Source: Streptomyces antioxidans (GTDB taxonomy: Bacteria > Actinomycetota > Actinomycetes > Streptomycetales > Streptomycetaceae). Taken from it: DNA of 53,618 nucleotides. Numbering within the stretch: the stretch's first letter is position 1; each line of letters begins with the position of its first letter. This document shows positions 17,843 through 25,634 of the stretch, one piece after another. The stretch is taken from positions 1 through 53,618 of the forward strand of contig NZ_LAKD02000109.1 of assembly GCF_000968685.2 (NCBI RefSeq). The letters run 5' to 3'. Position numbers and translations under genes: made by a program. The notes under the pieces are model-generated. The model saw only the letters and a program-made list of their open reading frames with translations. It searched no databases and was not told where the DNA came from.

Positions 17843-18820
17843 TCACGCGTGCTCCTCGAACAGGCTGGTCACCGAGCCGTCCTCAAAGACCTCCTGCACC
17901 GCGCGGGCGACCGTCGGCGCCATCGACAGCACGGTCACCTTGTCCAGCTCCACGTCATTCGGCGTCGGCAGGGTGTTGGTGAAGACGAACTCACTCACCT
18001 TCGAATTCTTCAGCCGGTCCGCGGCCGGACCGGACAGCACACCATGCGTCGCGGTCACGATCACATCCTCCGCGCCGTTCGCGAACAGCGCGTCCGCCGC
18101 CGCACAGATGGTGCCACCAGTGTCGATCATGTCGTCCACCAGCACACACACCCGGCCCCGCACATCGCCGACCACCTCGTGCACCGTGACCCGATTGGCC
18201 ACATCCGGATCCCGCCGCTTGTGCACGATCGCCAGCGGCGCGCCCAGCCGGTCGCACCAGCGGTCCGCGACCCGCACCCGGCCCGCGTCCGGCGACACCA
18301 CGGTGAGCTTGGACCTGTCGACCTTGGCGCCCACGTAGTCCGCGAGCACCGGCAGCGCGAACAGATGGTCCACCGGACCGTCGAAGAAACCCTGGATCTG
18401 ATCGGTGTGCAGATCCACCGTGAGGATCCGGTCGGCACCCGCCGTCTTCAGCATGTCGGCGATCAGCCGGGCCGAGATCGGCTCCCGGCCACGGTGCTTC
18501 TTGTCCTGACGGGCATAGCCGTAGAACGGGACGATCACCGTGATCGAGCGCGCGGAGGCCCGCTTCAGCGCATCGACCATGATGAGCTGCTCCATGATCC
18601 ACTTATTGATCGGAGTCGTGTGGCTCTGGATCAAAAAGCAGTCGGCACCGCGTGCCGACTCCTGGAAGCGGACGTAGATCTCGCCGTTGGCGAAGTCGAA
18701 TGCCTTGGTCGGGACCAAGCTGACGCCCAGCTCATGGGCGACCTCCTCGGCCAGCTCGGGGTGGGCGCGGCCGGAGAAGAGCATCAGCTTCTTCTCGCCG
18801 GTCGTCTTGATCCCGGTCAC
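17843..18820 (-). CDS. prs: ribose-phosphate pyrophosphokinase (PRPP synthetase)
   Basis: Makes PRPP from ribose-5-phosphate and ATP for nucleotide, His and Trp synthesis. The 325-residue product is normal length. It shows the Mg/ATP motif ILTVDLHTDQIQGFF, the flexible catalytic region with KKHRGREPIS, and the PRPP-binding loop VLVDDMIDTGGTI. The start is GTG at 18820 with AAGGAG about eight bases upstream. It lies 70 bp downstream of glmU on the same strand, so a glmU-prs transcript is likely, linking cell-wall precursor and nucleotide supply. Confidence 0.97.
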   Translation of the reverse strand: MTGIKTTGEKKLMLFSGRAHPELAEEVAHELGVSLVPTKAFDFANGEIYVRFQESARGADCFLIQSHTTPINKWIMEQLIMVDALKRASARSITVIVPFYGYARQDKKHRGREPISARLIADMLKTAGADRILTVDLHTDQIQGFFDGPVDHLFALPVLADYVGAKVDRSKLTVVSPDAGRVRVADRWCDRLGAPLAIVHKRRDPDVANRVTVHEVVGDVRGRVCVLVDDMIDTGGTICAAADALFANGAEDVIVTATHGVLSGPAADRLKNSKVSEFVFTNTLPTPNDVELDKVTVLSMAPTVARAVQEVFEDGSVTSLFEEHA

Positions 18821-18890
18821 AACAAGTCTCCTTGGATGTCACTTTGGTGCACTACTCACCGTACGCCCCGCACGCGTACCTGTGCAGATG

Positions 18891-20348
18891 TCACTGCCGA
18901 CCCTCGTCCTCCCGACGAGCGGCCTCCGCGGCCCGCGCCGCGGCGCTTCCGGGGCGCTTGCGGTCGACCCAGCCCTCGATATTCCGCTGCTGTCCGCGTG
19001 CGACGGCGAGCGAGCCCGGGGGCACATCCTTGGTGATGACCGATCCGGCGGCGGTGTAGGCGCCGTCCCCGATCGTGACGGGAGCCACAAGCATGTTGTC
19101 GGCCCCGGTCCGGCAGTGGCTGCCGATGGTGGTGTGGTGCTTGTTCACACCGTCGTAGTTCACGAAGACACTGGCGGCGCCGATATTGGTCTGCTCGCCG
19201 ATCGTCGCGTCGCCCACGTAGGACAGATGCGGCACCTTGGTGCCCTCGCCGATCGAGGCGTTCTTCATCTCCACATACGTGCCCGCCTTGGCCCTGGCCC
19301 CCAGCCGCGTCCCGGGCCGCAGATACGCGTACGGCCCCACGCTCGCCCCCGCGCCGATCTCCGCGCCCTCCGCGACGGTGAACGACACCACCGCACCCCG
19401 GCCGACGGTGGTGTCGGTGAGCCGGGAGCTCGGCCCGACCTCGGCGTCCGTCGCCAGATGAGTGGCCCCCAGCAACTGGGTGCCCGGATGGACCAGCGCG
19501 TCCGGCTCGAACGTGACGGTCACGTCGAGCCAGGTGGTCGCCGGGTCGACGACGGTCACCCCGCTCAGCATCGCCCGCTCCAGCAGCCGCTCGTTCAGCA
19601 GCCCGCGGGCCTCGGCCAACTGGACGCGGTTGTTGATCCCGACGATCTCGCGGTGGTCGCCCGCCACGCACGCGCCCACCCGGTGCCCCGCCTCACGCAG
19701 GATGCCGAGCACATCGGTGAGGTACTCCTCGCCCTGGCTGTTGTCGGTGCGCACCTTGCCGAGGGCGTCGGTGAGCAGCTGGGCGTCGAAGGCGAAGACC
19801 CCGGAGTTGATCTCGCGGATCGCGCGCTGCGCGTCGGTCGCGTCCTTGTGCTCCACGATCGCGGTGACGGCGCCGGTCGCGTCCTCCCGCACGATCCGGC
19901 CGTAGCCGGTGGCGTCGGGGACCTCGGCGGACAGCACGGTCACGGCGTTGCCGTCGGCGCCGTGAACCGCGGCGAGCCGCTGGAGCGTCCCGCCGGTCAG
20001 CAGCGGGGTGTCACCGCAGACGACGATCACGGTGCCGTCGAGGGCGACCCCGCTCTCGGACAGCTCCTCCAGGCCCATCCGAACGGCGTGCCCGGTGCCG
20101 TTCTGCTCGTGCTGGACGGCGGTGCGCACCTCGGCGTCGATCTCGGCCAGGTGTGCGGAGACCTGCTCCCGGGCGTGGCCGACCACGACCACGAGGTGTT
20201 CGGGGGAGAGCTCACGGGAGGCGGCGACGACATGCCCGACGAGGGACCGGCCGCAGAGGGCGTGCAGAACCTTCGGGGTCGCCGATTTCATGCGGGTGCC
20301 CTCACCCGCTGCGAGGACGACGACGGCTGCCGGGCGGTTGGCGCTCAC
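18891..20348 (-). CDS. glmU: bifunctional GlmU (GlcNAc-1-P uridyltransferase/GlcN-1-P acetyltransferase)
   Basis: Makes UDP-GlcNAc for peptidoglycan in two steps. The 485-residue protein has the N-terminal nucleotidyltransferase domain (LAAGEGTRMKSATPKVLH, about 12-30; about 1-235). It then has the left-handed beta-helix acetyltransferase domain with hexapeptide repeats (for example GTKVPHLSYVGDATIGEQTN and INYDG-type VNYDGVNKHHT). The C-terminal tail of about 30 residues is charged and actinobacteria-like. Start GTG at 20348 with GAAGGGC upstream. It is followed by prs on the same strand. Confidence 0.96.
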   Translation of the reverse strand: MSANRPAAVVVLAAGEGTRMKSATPKVLHALCGRSLVGHVVAASRELSPEHLVVVVGHAREQVSAHLAEIDAEVRTAVQHEQNGTGHAVRMGLEELSESGVALDGTVIVVCGDTPLLTGGTLQRLAAVHGADGNAVTVLSAEVPDATGYGRIVREDATGAVTAIVEHKDATDAQRAIREINSGVFAFDAQLLTDALGKVRTDNSQGEEYLTDVLGILREAGHRVGACVAGDHREIVGINNRVQLAEARGLLNERLLERAMLSGVTVVDPATTWLDVTVTFEPDALVHPGTQLLGATHLATDAEVGPSSRLTDTTVGRGAVVSFTVAEGAEIGAGASVGPYAYLRPGTRLGARAKAGTYVEMKNASIGEGTKVPHLSYVGDATIGEQTNIGAASVFVNYDGVNKHHTTIGSHCRTGADNMLVAPVTIGDGAYTAAGSVITKDVPPGSLAVARGQQRNIEGWVDRKRPGSAAARAAEAARREDEGRQ

Positions 20349-20465
20349 GGGTGTGCCCTTCGGCTTCGGGGGTGGACACCCGCAGGATACCGAGAGGTTT
20401 CCGGGCGGAAAGGAAGGAGGGTCCTGAGGTGAACGGTGCTCGTCAGCCAGGATCCGAACTTAGAG

Positions 20466-20537
20466 CTCCCCTGCCAGGACTCGAACCTGGAACAAGTTAT
20501 CCAAAGTAACCCGTGTTGCCTATTACACCACAGGGGA
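20466..20537 (-). tRNA. tRNA-Gln (anticodon TTG)
   Basis: The minus strand folds into a full cloverleaf: acceptor TCCCCTG/CAGGGGA with G as discriminator base, D arm GTGT/ACAC, anticodon loop CTTTGGA (anticodon TTG, reading CAA), and T arm CCAGG-TTCGAGT-CCTGG. CCA is not encoded. It lies 30 nt downstream of the HTH/LAGLIDADG-like gene on the same strand, so it may be processed from that transcript. Confidence 0.95.
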
Positions 20538-20567
20538 TGGCAAAAGATGCCAAATCGGACAAGTCCG

Positions 20568-21461
20568 CTAGATCGTCGACCTGGCCCCCACCACTATGCC
20601 GTACCACCAGCCTTCGATGCGACGGTATAGGTCGGCCCCTTTGAGGGCGCGGACCACGAGACACCCCCGGTAGTGCTCGCCGACGTTCTTCCGGACGGTC
20701 TTCGGGTTGTGCTTCTTGAGGGTGGTCCTCTCGAAGGTGTCGACGTCCGCGCCGACAAGATCGGCCCAGTAGTGCTCCGCGTCGGCCACCTGGGCGGACT
20801 CGTGGATCATCACGCGATAGCGCAGCCGGTCGGGTTCGACGCCGAGCAGCGACAGCCATGCGAGATAGAGCTGGATCACGCCGGGGTCGCTGTTGATGAA
20901 GACGACGGTTTCGCTGCGGCGATGGGGTTTGCTCTTGCTGCCCTCGGCCCAGTAGAGGCCGACGCCGACCAGGAAGAGCTCCCGGTCCGTCAGCTCGCCG
21001 ACCTCCCTCGCGGCGGCCAGCTTCGTCCGCTGTCGCTCGATCTCCCGCTGTCGCATCGTCGCCTCCCAGCCCCGCTTGGCGATCGCCGACGCCTCCTCTC
21101 GGGTGCGGGGCGGCCGGTCCGGTGTGGGCAGGTCGCGGGTCCAGAGCGAGATGGAGCTCTTGGAGCAGCCCAGCTCCAGCTGGATCTTGTCGTAGGTCAT
21201 CCCCCGGAGCCGCATCTCGCGCGCCCTGGCGCGCAGGTCGTCCTTGGCGTTGGGGCGCCTGGTCCAGTCGGGCGGTGGCTCGCCCTCCAGGAGGCGGTTC
21301 AGGATGTCGTTGTTGCTCACCTTCAGCCGGTCGCGGATCTGTCTGCGGCTCAGCCCCTCCTTCCGTAACGCGATCGCTCGTTCTCTCAGCTCTTCGAACG
21401 TGGTCGACTGGTCGAGCAGGCCGCCCATGCTGTCGCCGTCGCGGCGCCGTGGTTCGTTCAT
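20568..21461 (-). CDS. two-HTH protein with LAGLIDADG-like segment, next to tRNA-Gln
   Basis: A 297-residue protein of unassigned function. There are two helix-turn-helix-like segments: about 36-58 (LSRRQIRDRLKVSNNDILNR) and about 87-110 (MTYDKIQLELGCSKSSISLW), both of the resolvase/HTH_23 kind. A basic helix (125-152) links to a C-terminal domain. That domain has LVGVGLYWAEGSKSK (164-178), which resembles the LAGLIDADG helix of homing-endonuclease-fold proteins. It is followed by beta-strand-like VVFINSD and a WLSLLGVE helix, and ends in GWWYGIVVG. ATG at 21461 was chosen; ATG at 21428 is possible, and neither has a strong ribosome site. The stop is 30 nt before tRNA-Gln. It could be a domesticated homing endonuclease-derived regulator, like WhiA. 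Confidence 0.75.
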   Translation of the reverse strand: MNEPRRRDGDSMGGLLDQSTTFEELRERAIALRKEGLSRRQIRDRLKVSNNDILNRLLEGEPPPDWTRRPNAKDDLRARAREMRLRGMTYDKIQLELGCSKSSISLWTRDLPTPDRPPRTREEASAIAKRGWEATMRQREIERQRTKLAAAREVGELTDRELFLVGVGLYWAEGSKSKPHRRSETVVFINSDPGVIQLYLAWLSLLGVEPDRLRYRVMIHESAQVADAEHYWADLVGADVDTFERTTLKKHNPKTVRKNVGEHYRGCLVVRALKGADLYRRIEGWWYGIVVGARSTI

Positions 21462-21617
21462 GGGCTCAGGGTCGTCCGCCAGCCGGACCTGGCGGGTCGA
21501 AAATGTGGGTGATTCATTCGTTCGAGTCACATGAGCGGCTTTACCTCGCGTTCGAGTCTCTTGTGCGCCGCCGTGTCCCCGCGAAATGCGCTGGCGCCCG
21601 GCCGTAGGCTGGTCGCT

Positions 21618-23180
21618 ATGAGTTCGACGGGGGAAGAGGCGGCGGGCGCGCGGGGCGCGCCCGGGGGGCCGTGGTGGTGGGCGCGGCGGCGGAGCATGGG
21701 GCTCGATGTCCTGCTCGCCGTGGCGTCGTCGATCGAGTGTGCGGTGGAGGGTGTCGGTTTCGCCCACGATGCCCGGGTTCCGGCGGCCGCCGGGGTGCTG
21801 ATGGGGGCGCTCGTCGGGGCCACGCTGTTGCTGCGGCGGCGCTGGGCGATCGCCGTGGTGCTGATATCGATCGCGGTCACCCCCGCCGAAATGGGTCTGC
21901 TGCTCGGCGTCGTGGGGCTCTACACCCTCGCCTCGTCCGAGGTGCCGCGCCGGATCACGGCGGTGCTGGCCGGGATGGCGGCGGTGGGCAGCTTCCTGGT
22001 CACGGTGATCGGGCTCCGCCGGGACAATCCGCAGAGCGGTCTGGGGACCTCCGTATGGGAGGCCCCGATGTTCGCCATGGTGCTCACCCTGGGGCTGACC
22101 GGCCCGCCCGTGCTGCTGGGGCTGTACGTCCGTGCGCGGCGGCGGCTGGTGGAGAGCCTGCGGGAGCGGGCGGACGGTCTGGAGCGGGAGCTCTCGCTGC
22201 TCGCGGAGCGGGCGGAGGAACGGGCCGAGTGGGCCCGTAACGAGGAGCGGACCCGGATCGCGCGGGAGATGCACGACGTGGTGGCGCACCGGGTGAGCCT
22301 GATGGTGGTGCACGCGGCGGCGCTGCAGGCGGTGGCGCTCAAGGATCCGGAGAAGGCGTCGAAGAACGCGGCGCTGGTGGGCGACATGGGGCGGCAGGCG
22401 CTGACCGAGCTGCGGCAGATGCTGGGGGTGCTGCGGTCGGAGGACGGGCTGCGGGCGGGGGCGGCGTTCGCCGCCGGGTCTTCGTCTTCGTCCGCTTCGT
22501 CCGCCGCTGCCGGTGAGTCTTCCTCCGCCGGTGGGTTCTCCTCCTCCGATGCCTCCGATACCCCCGACGCCGCCGACGCCGCCGGGTCTTCTGGCGGGGA
22601 GCGGCCGCTGGCGGTGGTGGTGGCGGCTGCCTCGGCCGCCGCGGATGCCGCGGGGGCGGGGGTGGCCGCAGAGGTGGCCGGGGGGCCGCGGCTGGCGGAG
22701 CTGGAGGCGCTGGTCGGGCAGTCCCGGGCGGCGGGGATGGCCGTGGAGCTCTCGGTCGAGGGCGAGGAGCGGCGGTACGCGGCTCCGGTGGAGCAGACGG
22801 CCTACCGGGTGGTCCAGGAGGCGTTGACCAACGTCCACAAGCATGCCCCGGGTGCGCGCGCCCGGGTCCGGGTGGCGCACCGTACCGCCGAGATCGCGGT
22901 CCAGGTGGAGAACGGGCCGTCGGAGCGCGGCGCGGCGGACGCGGGGCTGCCGAGCGGGGGGAACGGCCTGGTCGGGATGCGGGAGCGGGTCTCGACGCTC
23001 GGTGGGGGCTTTGTGTCGGGGGCCACGGAGGCGGGTGGTTTCCGGGTGTCGGCGGTCATCCCGGACGATACGGATCGCCCGGACGGGCGCGACCGTACGG
23101 ACGGTACGGGTCGTACGGATCAGTCCGTGGACCGTCCGGCGGATCGTGCCGGGGGCGTGGAGCGGGCGAAGAGCGCCTGA
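21618..23180 (+). CDS. NarL-type sensor histidine kinase (HisKA_3) with Ser/Ala-rich insertion
   Basis: A 520-residue membrane kinase. About five to six hydrophobic helices (28-170) form the sensor part. The HisKA_3 phospho-acceptor helix follows with REMHDVVAHRVS (H219), then the HATPase domain with N-box EALTNVHKHA (N405) and G-box GNGLVGMRERV. Between them lies an insertion of about 80 low-complexity residues (278-356, Ser/Ala/Asp/Gly) not found in standard kinases. The C-terminus is an Arg/Asp/Gly-rich tail. ATG at 21618 was chosen; upstream in-frame codons overlap the divergent gene's promoter. No response regulator is adjacent, so it is an orphan; either NarL-type regulator in this window could be its partner. 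Confidence 0.9.
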   Translation: MSSTGEEAAGARGAPGGPWWWARRRSMGLDVLLAVASSIECAVEGVGFAHDARVPAAAGVLMGALVGATLLLRRRWAIAVVLISIAVTPAEMGLLLGVVGLYTLASSEVPRRITAVLAGMAAVGSFLVTVIGLRRDNPQSGLGTSVWEAPMFAMVLTLGLTGPPVLLGLYVRARRRLVESLRERADGLERELSLLAERAEERAEWARNEERTRIAREMHDVVAHRVSLMVVHAAALQAVALKDPEKASKNAALVGDMGRQALTELRQMLGVLRSEDGLRAGAAFAAGSSSSSASSAAAGESSSAGGFSSSDASDTPDAADAAGSSGGERPLAVVVAAASAAADAAGAGVAAEVAGGPRLAELEALVGQSRAAGMAVELSVEGEERRYAAPVEQTAYRVVQEALTNVHKHAPGARARVRVAHRTAEIAVQVENGPSERGAADAGLPSGGNGLVGMRERVSTLGGGFVSGATEAGGFRVSAVIPDDTDRPDGRDRTDGTGRTDQSVDRPADRAGGVERAKSA

Positions 23181-23231
23181 GCGTTTTGGGGACTCGCCCT
23201 GAGCGCTGTCGTTCGACTGTGGCGCCGTCGT

Positions 23232-23292
23232 GGCTGGTCGCGCCCACGCGGCGGAGCCGCACATCGACCCAGCCCGGCGGCCTCTACGGGGC
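23232..23292. repeat. probable dispersed intergenic element with GCGGC/GCCGC hairpin
   Basis: The sequence GGCTGGTCGCGCCCACGCGG, followed by a GGAGCCGC hairpin arm and a CCCGGCGGC...ACGGGGC block, resembles a repeat family seen between many Streptomyces genes (from memory). It sits between the convergent kinase and SUKH-3 genes and may act as a bidirectional terminator. Only one clear copy is in this window. Confidence 0.4.
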
Positions 23293-23295
23293 GAG

Positions 23296-23937
23296 TCACG
23301 TGCGCGTCAGTCTGGGTGGGAGCGCGCCGGTGACGAGGGTGTTGAGGGCGGCGTCCAGGGTGGGGCCGAGGTACCAGTCGCCGGTGTGGTCGAGGCTGTA
23401 GACCCGTCCTTCGGTGTCGATGGTCAACAGCGCCTGTCCGGCTGCCTCTTCGCCCAGCGGGCTGACCTCGGTCTCCAGGGCCCGGCCCAGATCGCCGAGG
23501 GTGCGGGCGAGGTGGAGGCCGAGCAGGGGGTCGATGCGGAACGGGGTCGGGGCGATCTCGCGGCCCGCGCCGGGTGGCTGGATGTGCAGCCCGCCGAACT
23601 CGGCCCATGCCTCGACCGCCGCCGGGGAGATGGCGTGCCGGTGGCCCGCGGGTGAGGTGTGGGCGCGCAGGGTGTCGGCCCAGACCTCGGCGCGCCGCAT
23701 GTCCCAGCGGCCGGGCTGCCAGCCCGCGTCGCGCAGGGCGGCGTCGACGGCGACGGGGAAGCGGGTGACGTCCAGGCGGTCGATCGGCTGCCGCGGGGCC
23801 GGGCGGGTCGGCTGCCGTGTCGGCGCTCCCGGCGCGTCCTGGGCCGTCTGCGGTGCCTGTGGTGCCTGGGTCGTCTGCGGTGCCTGTGGGGCTTGGGCTG
23901 TCTGTGGTGTCTCTGGTGCTTGGTGTGCCTGGCTCAC
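23296..23937 (-). CDS. SUKH-3 family immunity-like protein
   Basis: A 213-residue protein. The first about 45 residues are repeats of Ala-Pro-Gln/Thr-Ala-Gln. The rest (about 50-213) fits the SUKH-3 group: FPVAVDAALRDAGWQPGR start, the helix DTLRAHT, the AAVEAWAEFGGL motif characteristic of SUKH proteins, FRIDPLLGLHL, and a C-terminal GDWYLGPTLDAALNTLV. SUKH proteins neutralise nuclease and deaminase toxins. The start is GTG at 23937, overlapping the stop of the upstream YwqJ-like deaminase gene in GTGA. Toxin and putative antidote are therefore made in order from one mRNA. Assignment is from remembered family patterns. Confidence 0.82.
   Translation of the reverse strand: MSQAHQAPETPQTAQAPQAPQTTQAPQAPQTAQDAPGAPTRQPTRPAPRQPIDRLDVTRFPVAVDAALRDAGWQPGRWDMRRAEVWADTLRAHTSPAGHRHAISPAAVEAWAEFGGLHIQPPGAGREIAPTPFRIDPLLGLHLARTLGDLGRALETEVSPLGEEAAGQALLTIDTEGRVYSLDHTGDWYLGPTLDAALNTLVTGALPPRLTRT
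23846..23930 (-). repeat. degenerate GTCTGCGGTGCCTGTGG repeats encoding Ala-Pro-Gln blocks
   Basis: Short imperfect direct repeats encode the (A/T)-P-Q-x-A-Q N-terminal tail of the SUKH-3 protein. They are likely length-variable by slippage. Confidence 0.7.
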
Positions 23938-24455
23938 GTGCTCTCCCCCACCACCCGTACGCCGAAGTGGGCCAGCAGTGCGGCGCAGGACAGACAGGGC
24001 GGGGCGTAGCTGCCGTGCTGGGGGTCGCCCGCCTCCCGGATTCGGCGGGTGGTGAGCTTGGCCTGTTTGAGGGAGCGGCGGGCCTCACCCTGGGTGAGCG
24101 GTTTGCGGGAGGCGCGCTTGGAGCGACCGGCCTCGACATTGGTCAGGTGGCGGGAGAGAAGGATCACTTCGGGGCAGCGGCCGGTGAAGCGTTCGCGCTG
24201 GCCGCTGGCGAGCGCGTCGAGGAATTCCCGTACCAGCGGATGGAGTGTCGGCGGCTGGTCGGCCTTGCCTCCGGTGCAGGTCAGCGTGGATCCGCGGACG
24301 GACAGCGCGGCGGCGACGGCGGGCAGGATGCCGTCGCGGCGGTGGTGCAGCGGCGGTGGGCCGGTGTCGGGGTCGACGCTGCTCCATCTCAGCCGGGGGT
24401 CACCGGCCGCGGGGGTGGCGCCGTCGCCGCCCCCGTTGCTCTGCGTGATGTGCAT
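23934..24455 (-). CDS. YwqJ-related putative nucleic-acid deaminase toxin-like protein
   Basis: A 173-residue protein with the deaminase-superfamily zinc motifs of the YwqJ group: GRCPEV (C94-P-E96) and, near the C-terminus, PPCLSCAALL (C154 and C157). Between them is LSRHL and a basic helix. The family acts on nucleotides or nucleic acid bases, mostly as polymorphic toxin tips. Here the domain is almost the whole protein, with no signal peptide, repeats or trafficking domain, so it would act inside the producing cell. ATG at 24455 follows GGGAGGGA. Its stop overlaps the SUKH-3 start. It is divergent from the WHH-SUKH gene. Activity is inferred, not shown. Confidence 0.8.
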   Translation of the reverse strand: MHITQSNGGGDGATPAAGDPRLRWSSVDPDTGPPPLHHRRDGILPAVAAALSVRGSTLTCTGGKADQPPTLHPLVREFLDALASGQRERFTGRCPEVILLSRHLTNVEAGRSKRASRKPLTQGEARRSLKQAKLTTRRIREAGDPQHGSYAPPCLSCAALLAHFGVRVVGEST

Positions 24456-24473
24456 GTGGTGGATCCCTCCCTG

Positions 24474-24504
24474 TGCAATCCCCCGGTTGCAATGATCAGA
24501 TTGC
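24474..24504. promoter_or_regulatory. overlapping inverted repeats in the toxin/immunity divergent region
   Basis: TGCAA-n8-TTGCA (24474-24491) and GCAAT-gatcag-ATTGC (24489-24504) overlap in the AT-richest part of the 196-bp divergent intergenic region, just upstream of the deaminase gene. They are candidate operators for coordinated control of both arms. Confidence 0.45.
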
Positions 24505-24587
24505 CAAATCCCGTGGGCGCTGCGGTAGTCCGGGCCGGAACGGCCTGGTGGGGAGCGAGGGGGCACCGGGGGCGGGTGGCCGCCCGG

Positions 24588-24615
24588 TTCGGCCGGTTGC
24601 GTCACCGCATAGGCT
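24588..24615 (+). promoter_or_regulatory. possible promoter of the WHH-SUKH gene
   Basis: TAGGCT (24610-24615) is a good streptomycete -10 hexamer. TTCGGC 16 bp upstream is a weak -35. The predicted start would be about 30 bp before the ATG at 24652. Confidence 0.35.
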
Positions 24616-24651
24616 GTGTTCAGTAGCCAGCATCAGCAGGGGGCAACCGCC

Positions 24652-25629
24652 ATGACGACAGGTCGGCTCGGGCAGCATGCCGCGCCACCGAACACGGCCT
24701 ACGCCGGGCAGGTCGTGCACTTCCCGGATCCCGTCCGGGCCGCGCGCCACCCCAAGGGCGTCCGCGTGGACGAATACGGCTTTCCGGACTTCTCGCCGTA
24801 TGCGCGCGCTGCCGCCGAAATCGCCGAGCCCCCGGAGGGTTTCGGCGTCGACGAGCTCCGGCTGACGGACTACGTCTCGGCGAACGCGGCGCTGCACGCC
24901 ACCGGTCATGAGCTGTGGAACGGGGCGCCGGTGGTGGCCACCCCGCATGGCTGGACCTGGCACCACGTCGTCGGCACCCGGCGCATGGAGCTGATTCCGG
25001 TCGAGGTCAAGGCGCTGCTGCGGCACCACGGCGGGCTCGCCACGGCGGAGGTCGACCAGGAGAAGCGGGGCACCCGCCCGCTGCAGGAGACCCGGCCGGT
25101 GCATGTGGGCCTGCCGCCGCGGGGCATTTCGGTCACCGAGGAGCAGGTGCTGGGTGTCGAGGAGGACCTCGGCTACCGGCTGCCCGACGCGTACCGCGCC
25201 TTCCTCAAGGCGGCGGGCGGCTGCGCACCGGTCGGCACGGCGCTCGACCCGGAGCTGGGGCTGCTGATCGACCAGCCCTTCTTCACGGTGCGCGACGAGG
25301 CGGCGGTCAATGACCTCGTCTATATCAACAAGTGTCTGCGGGACCACTTCACCAAGGACTATCTGGGCGTCGGCTTCGTCCAGGGCGGGGTGATCGCGGT
25401 CAAGGTGAAGGGTGACGCGATCGGCACGGTGTGGTTCTGTGCGTATGACGACGCGCGGGACCGTGACGGCTGGACGGTCCAGGAGCGGGTGGAGCGGCTG
25501 ATGCTGCCGTGCGGCGAGGACTTCGACGCCTTCCTGCTCCGGCTGGCGGGCAATGCGCCGGAGCTCGAGACCGTGGCGAACCTGATGGTGGACGGCGGAT
25601 TCGCGTACGCCGTCCCGTTGGAGGGGTGA
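24652..25629 (+). CDS. WHH-type nuclease-like domain fused to SMI1/KNR4 (SUKH-1) domain
   Basis: A 325-residue fusion. Residues about 33-130 match the pattern of WHH nuclease toxins (HNH/Endo VII fold): a VDEYGFPDF start, GWTWHHVVGTRRMELIP (W103-H104-H105) and RHHGG (125-129). The position that is usually His after the LVP strand reads Lys (EVK, K120), so the nuclease may be weakened. Residues about 158-320 form a SUKH-1 domain: GISVTEEQVLGVEEDLGYRL, PDAYRAFLKAAGG, then VYINKCLRDHF and the VWFCAYDD strand. ATG at 24652 follows CAGGGGG. It is followed after 5 bp by the 915-residue SUKH-4 protein. Putative toxin and immunity parts in one chain suggest a tethered or domesticated pair. Confidence 0.82.
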   Translation: MTTGRLGQHAAPPNTAYAGQVVHFPDPVRAARHPKGVRVDEYGFPDFSPYARAAAEIAEPPEGFGVDELRLTDYVSANAALHATGHELWNGAPVVATPHGWTWHHVVGTRRMELIPVEVKALLRHHGGLATAEVDQEKRGTRPLQETRPVHVGLPPRGISVTEEQVLGVEEDLGYRLPDAYRAFLKAAGGCAPVGTALDPELGLLIDQPFFTVRDEAAVNDLVYINKCLRDHFTKDYLGVGFVQGGVIAVKVKGDAIGTVWFCAYDDARDRDGWTVQERVERLMLPCGEDFDAFLLRLAGNAPELETVANLMVDGGFAYAVPLEG

Positions 25630-25634
25630 GCGCG

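Noticed and set aside
20466..21461. tRNA-Gln as the attachment site of an integrated element
   Set aside because: No integrase, no excisionase and no repeated tRNA 3' end nearby were seen. The neighbouring genes are ordinary chromosomal ones.
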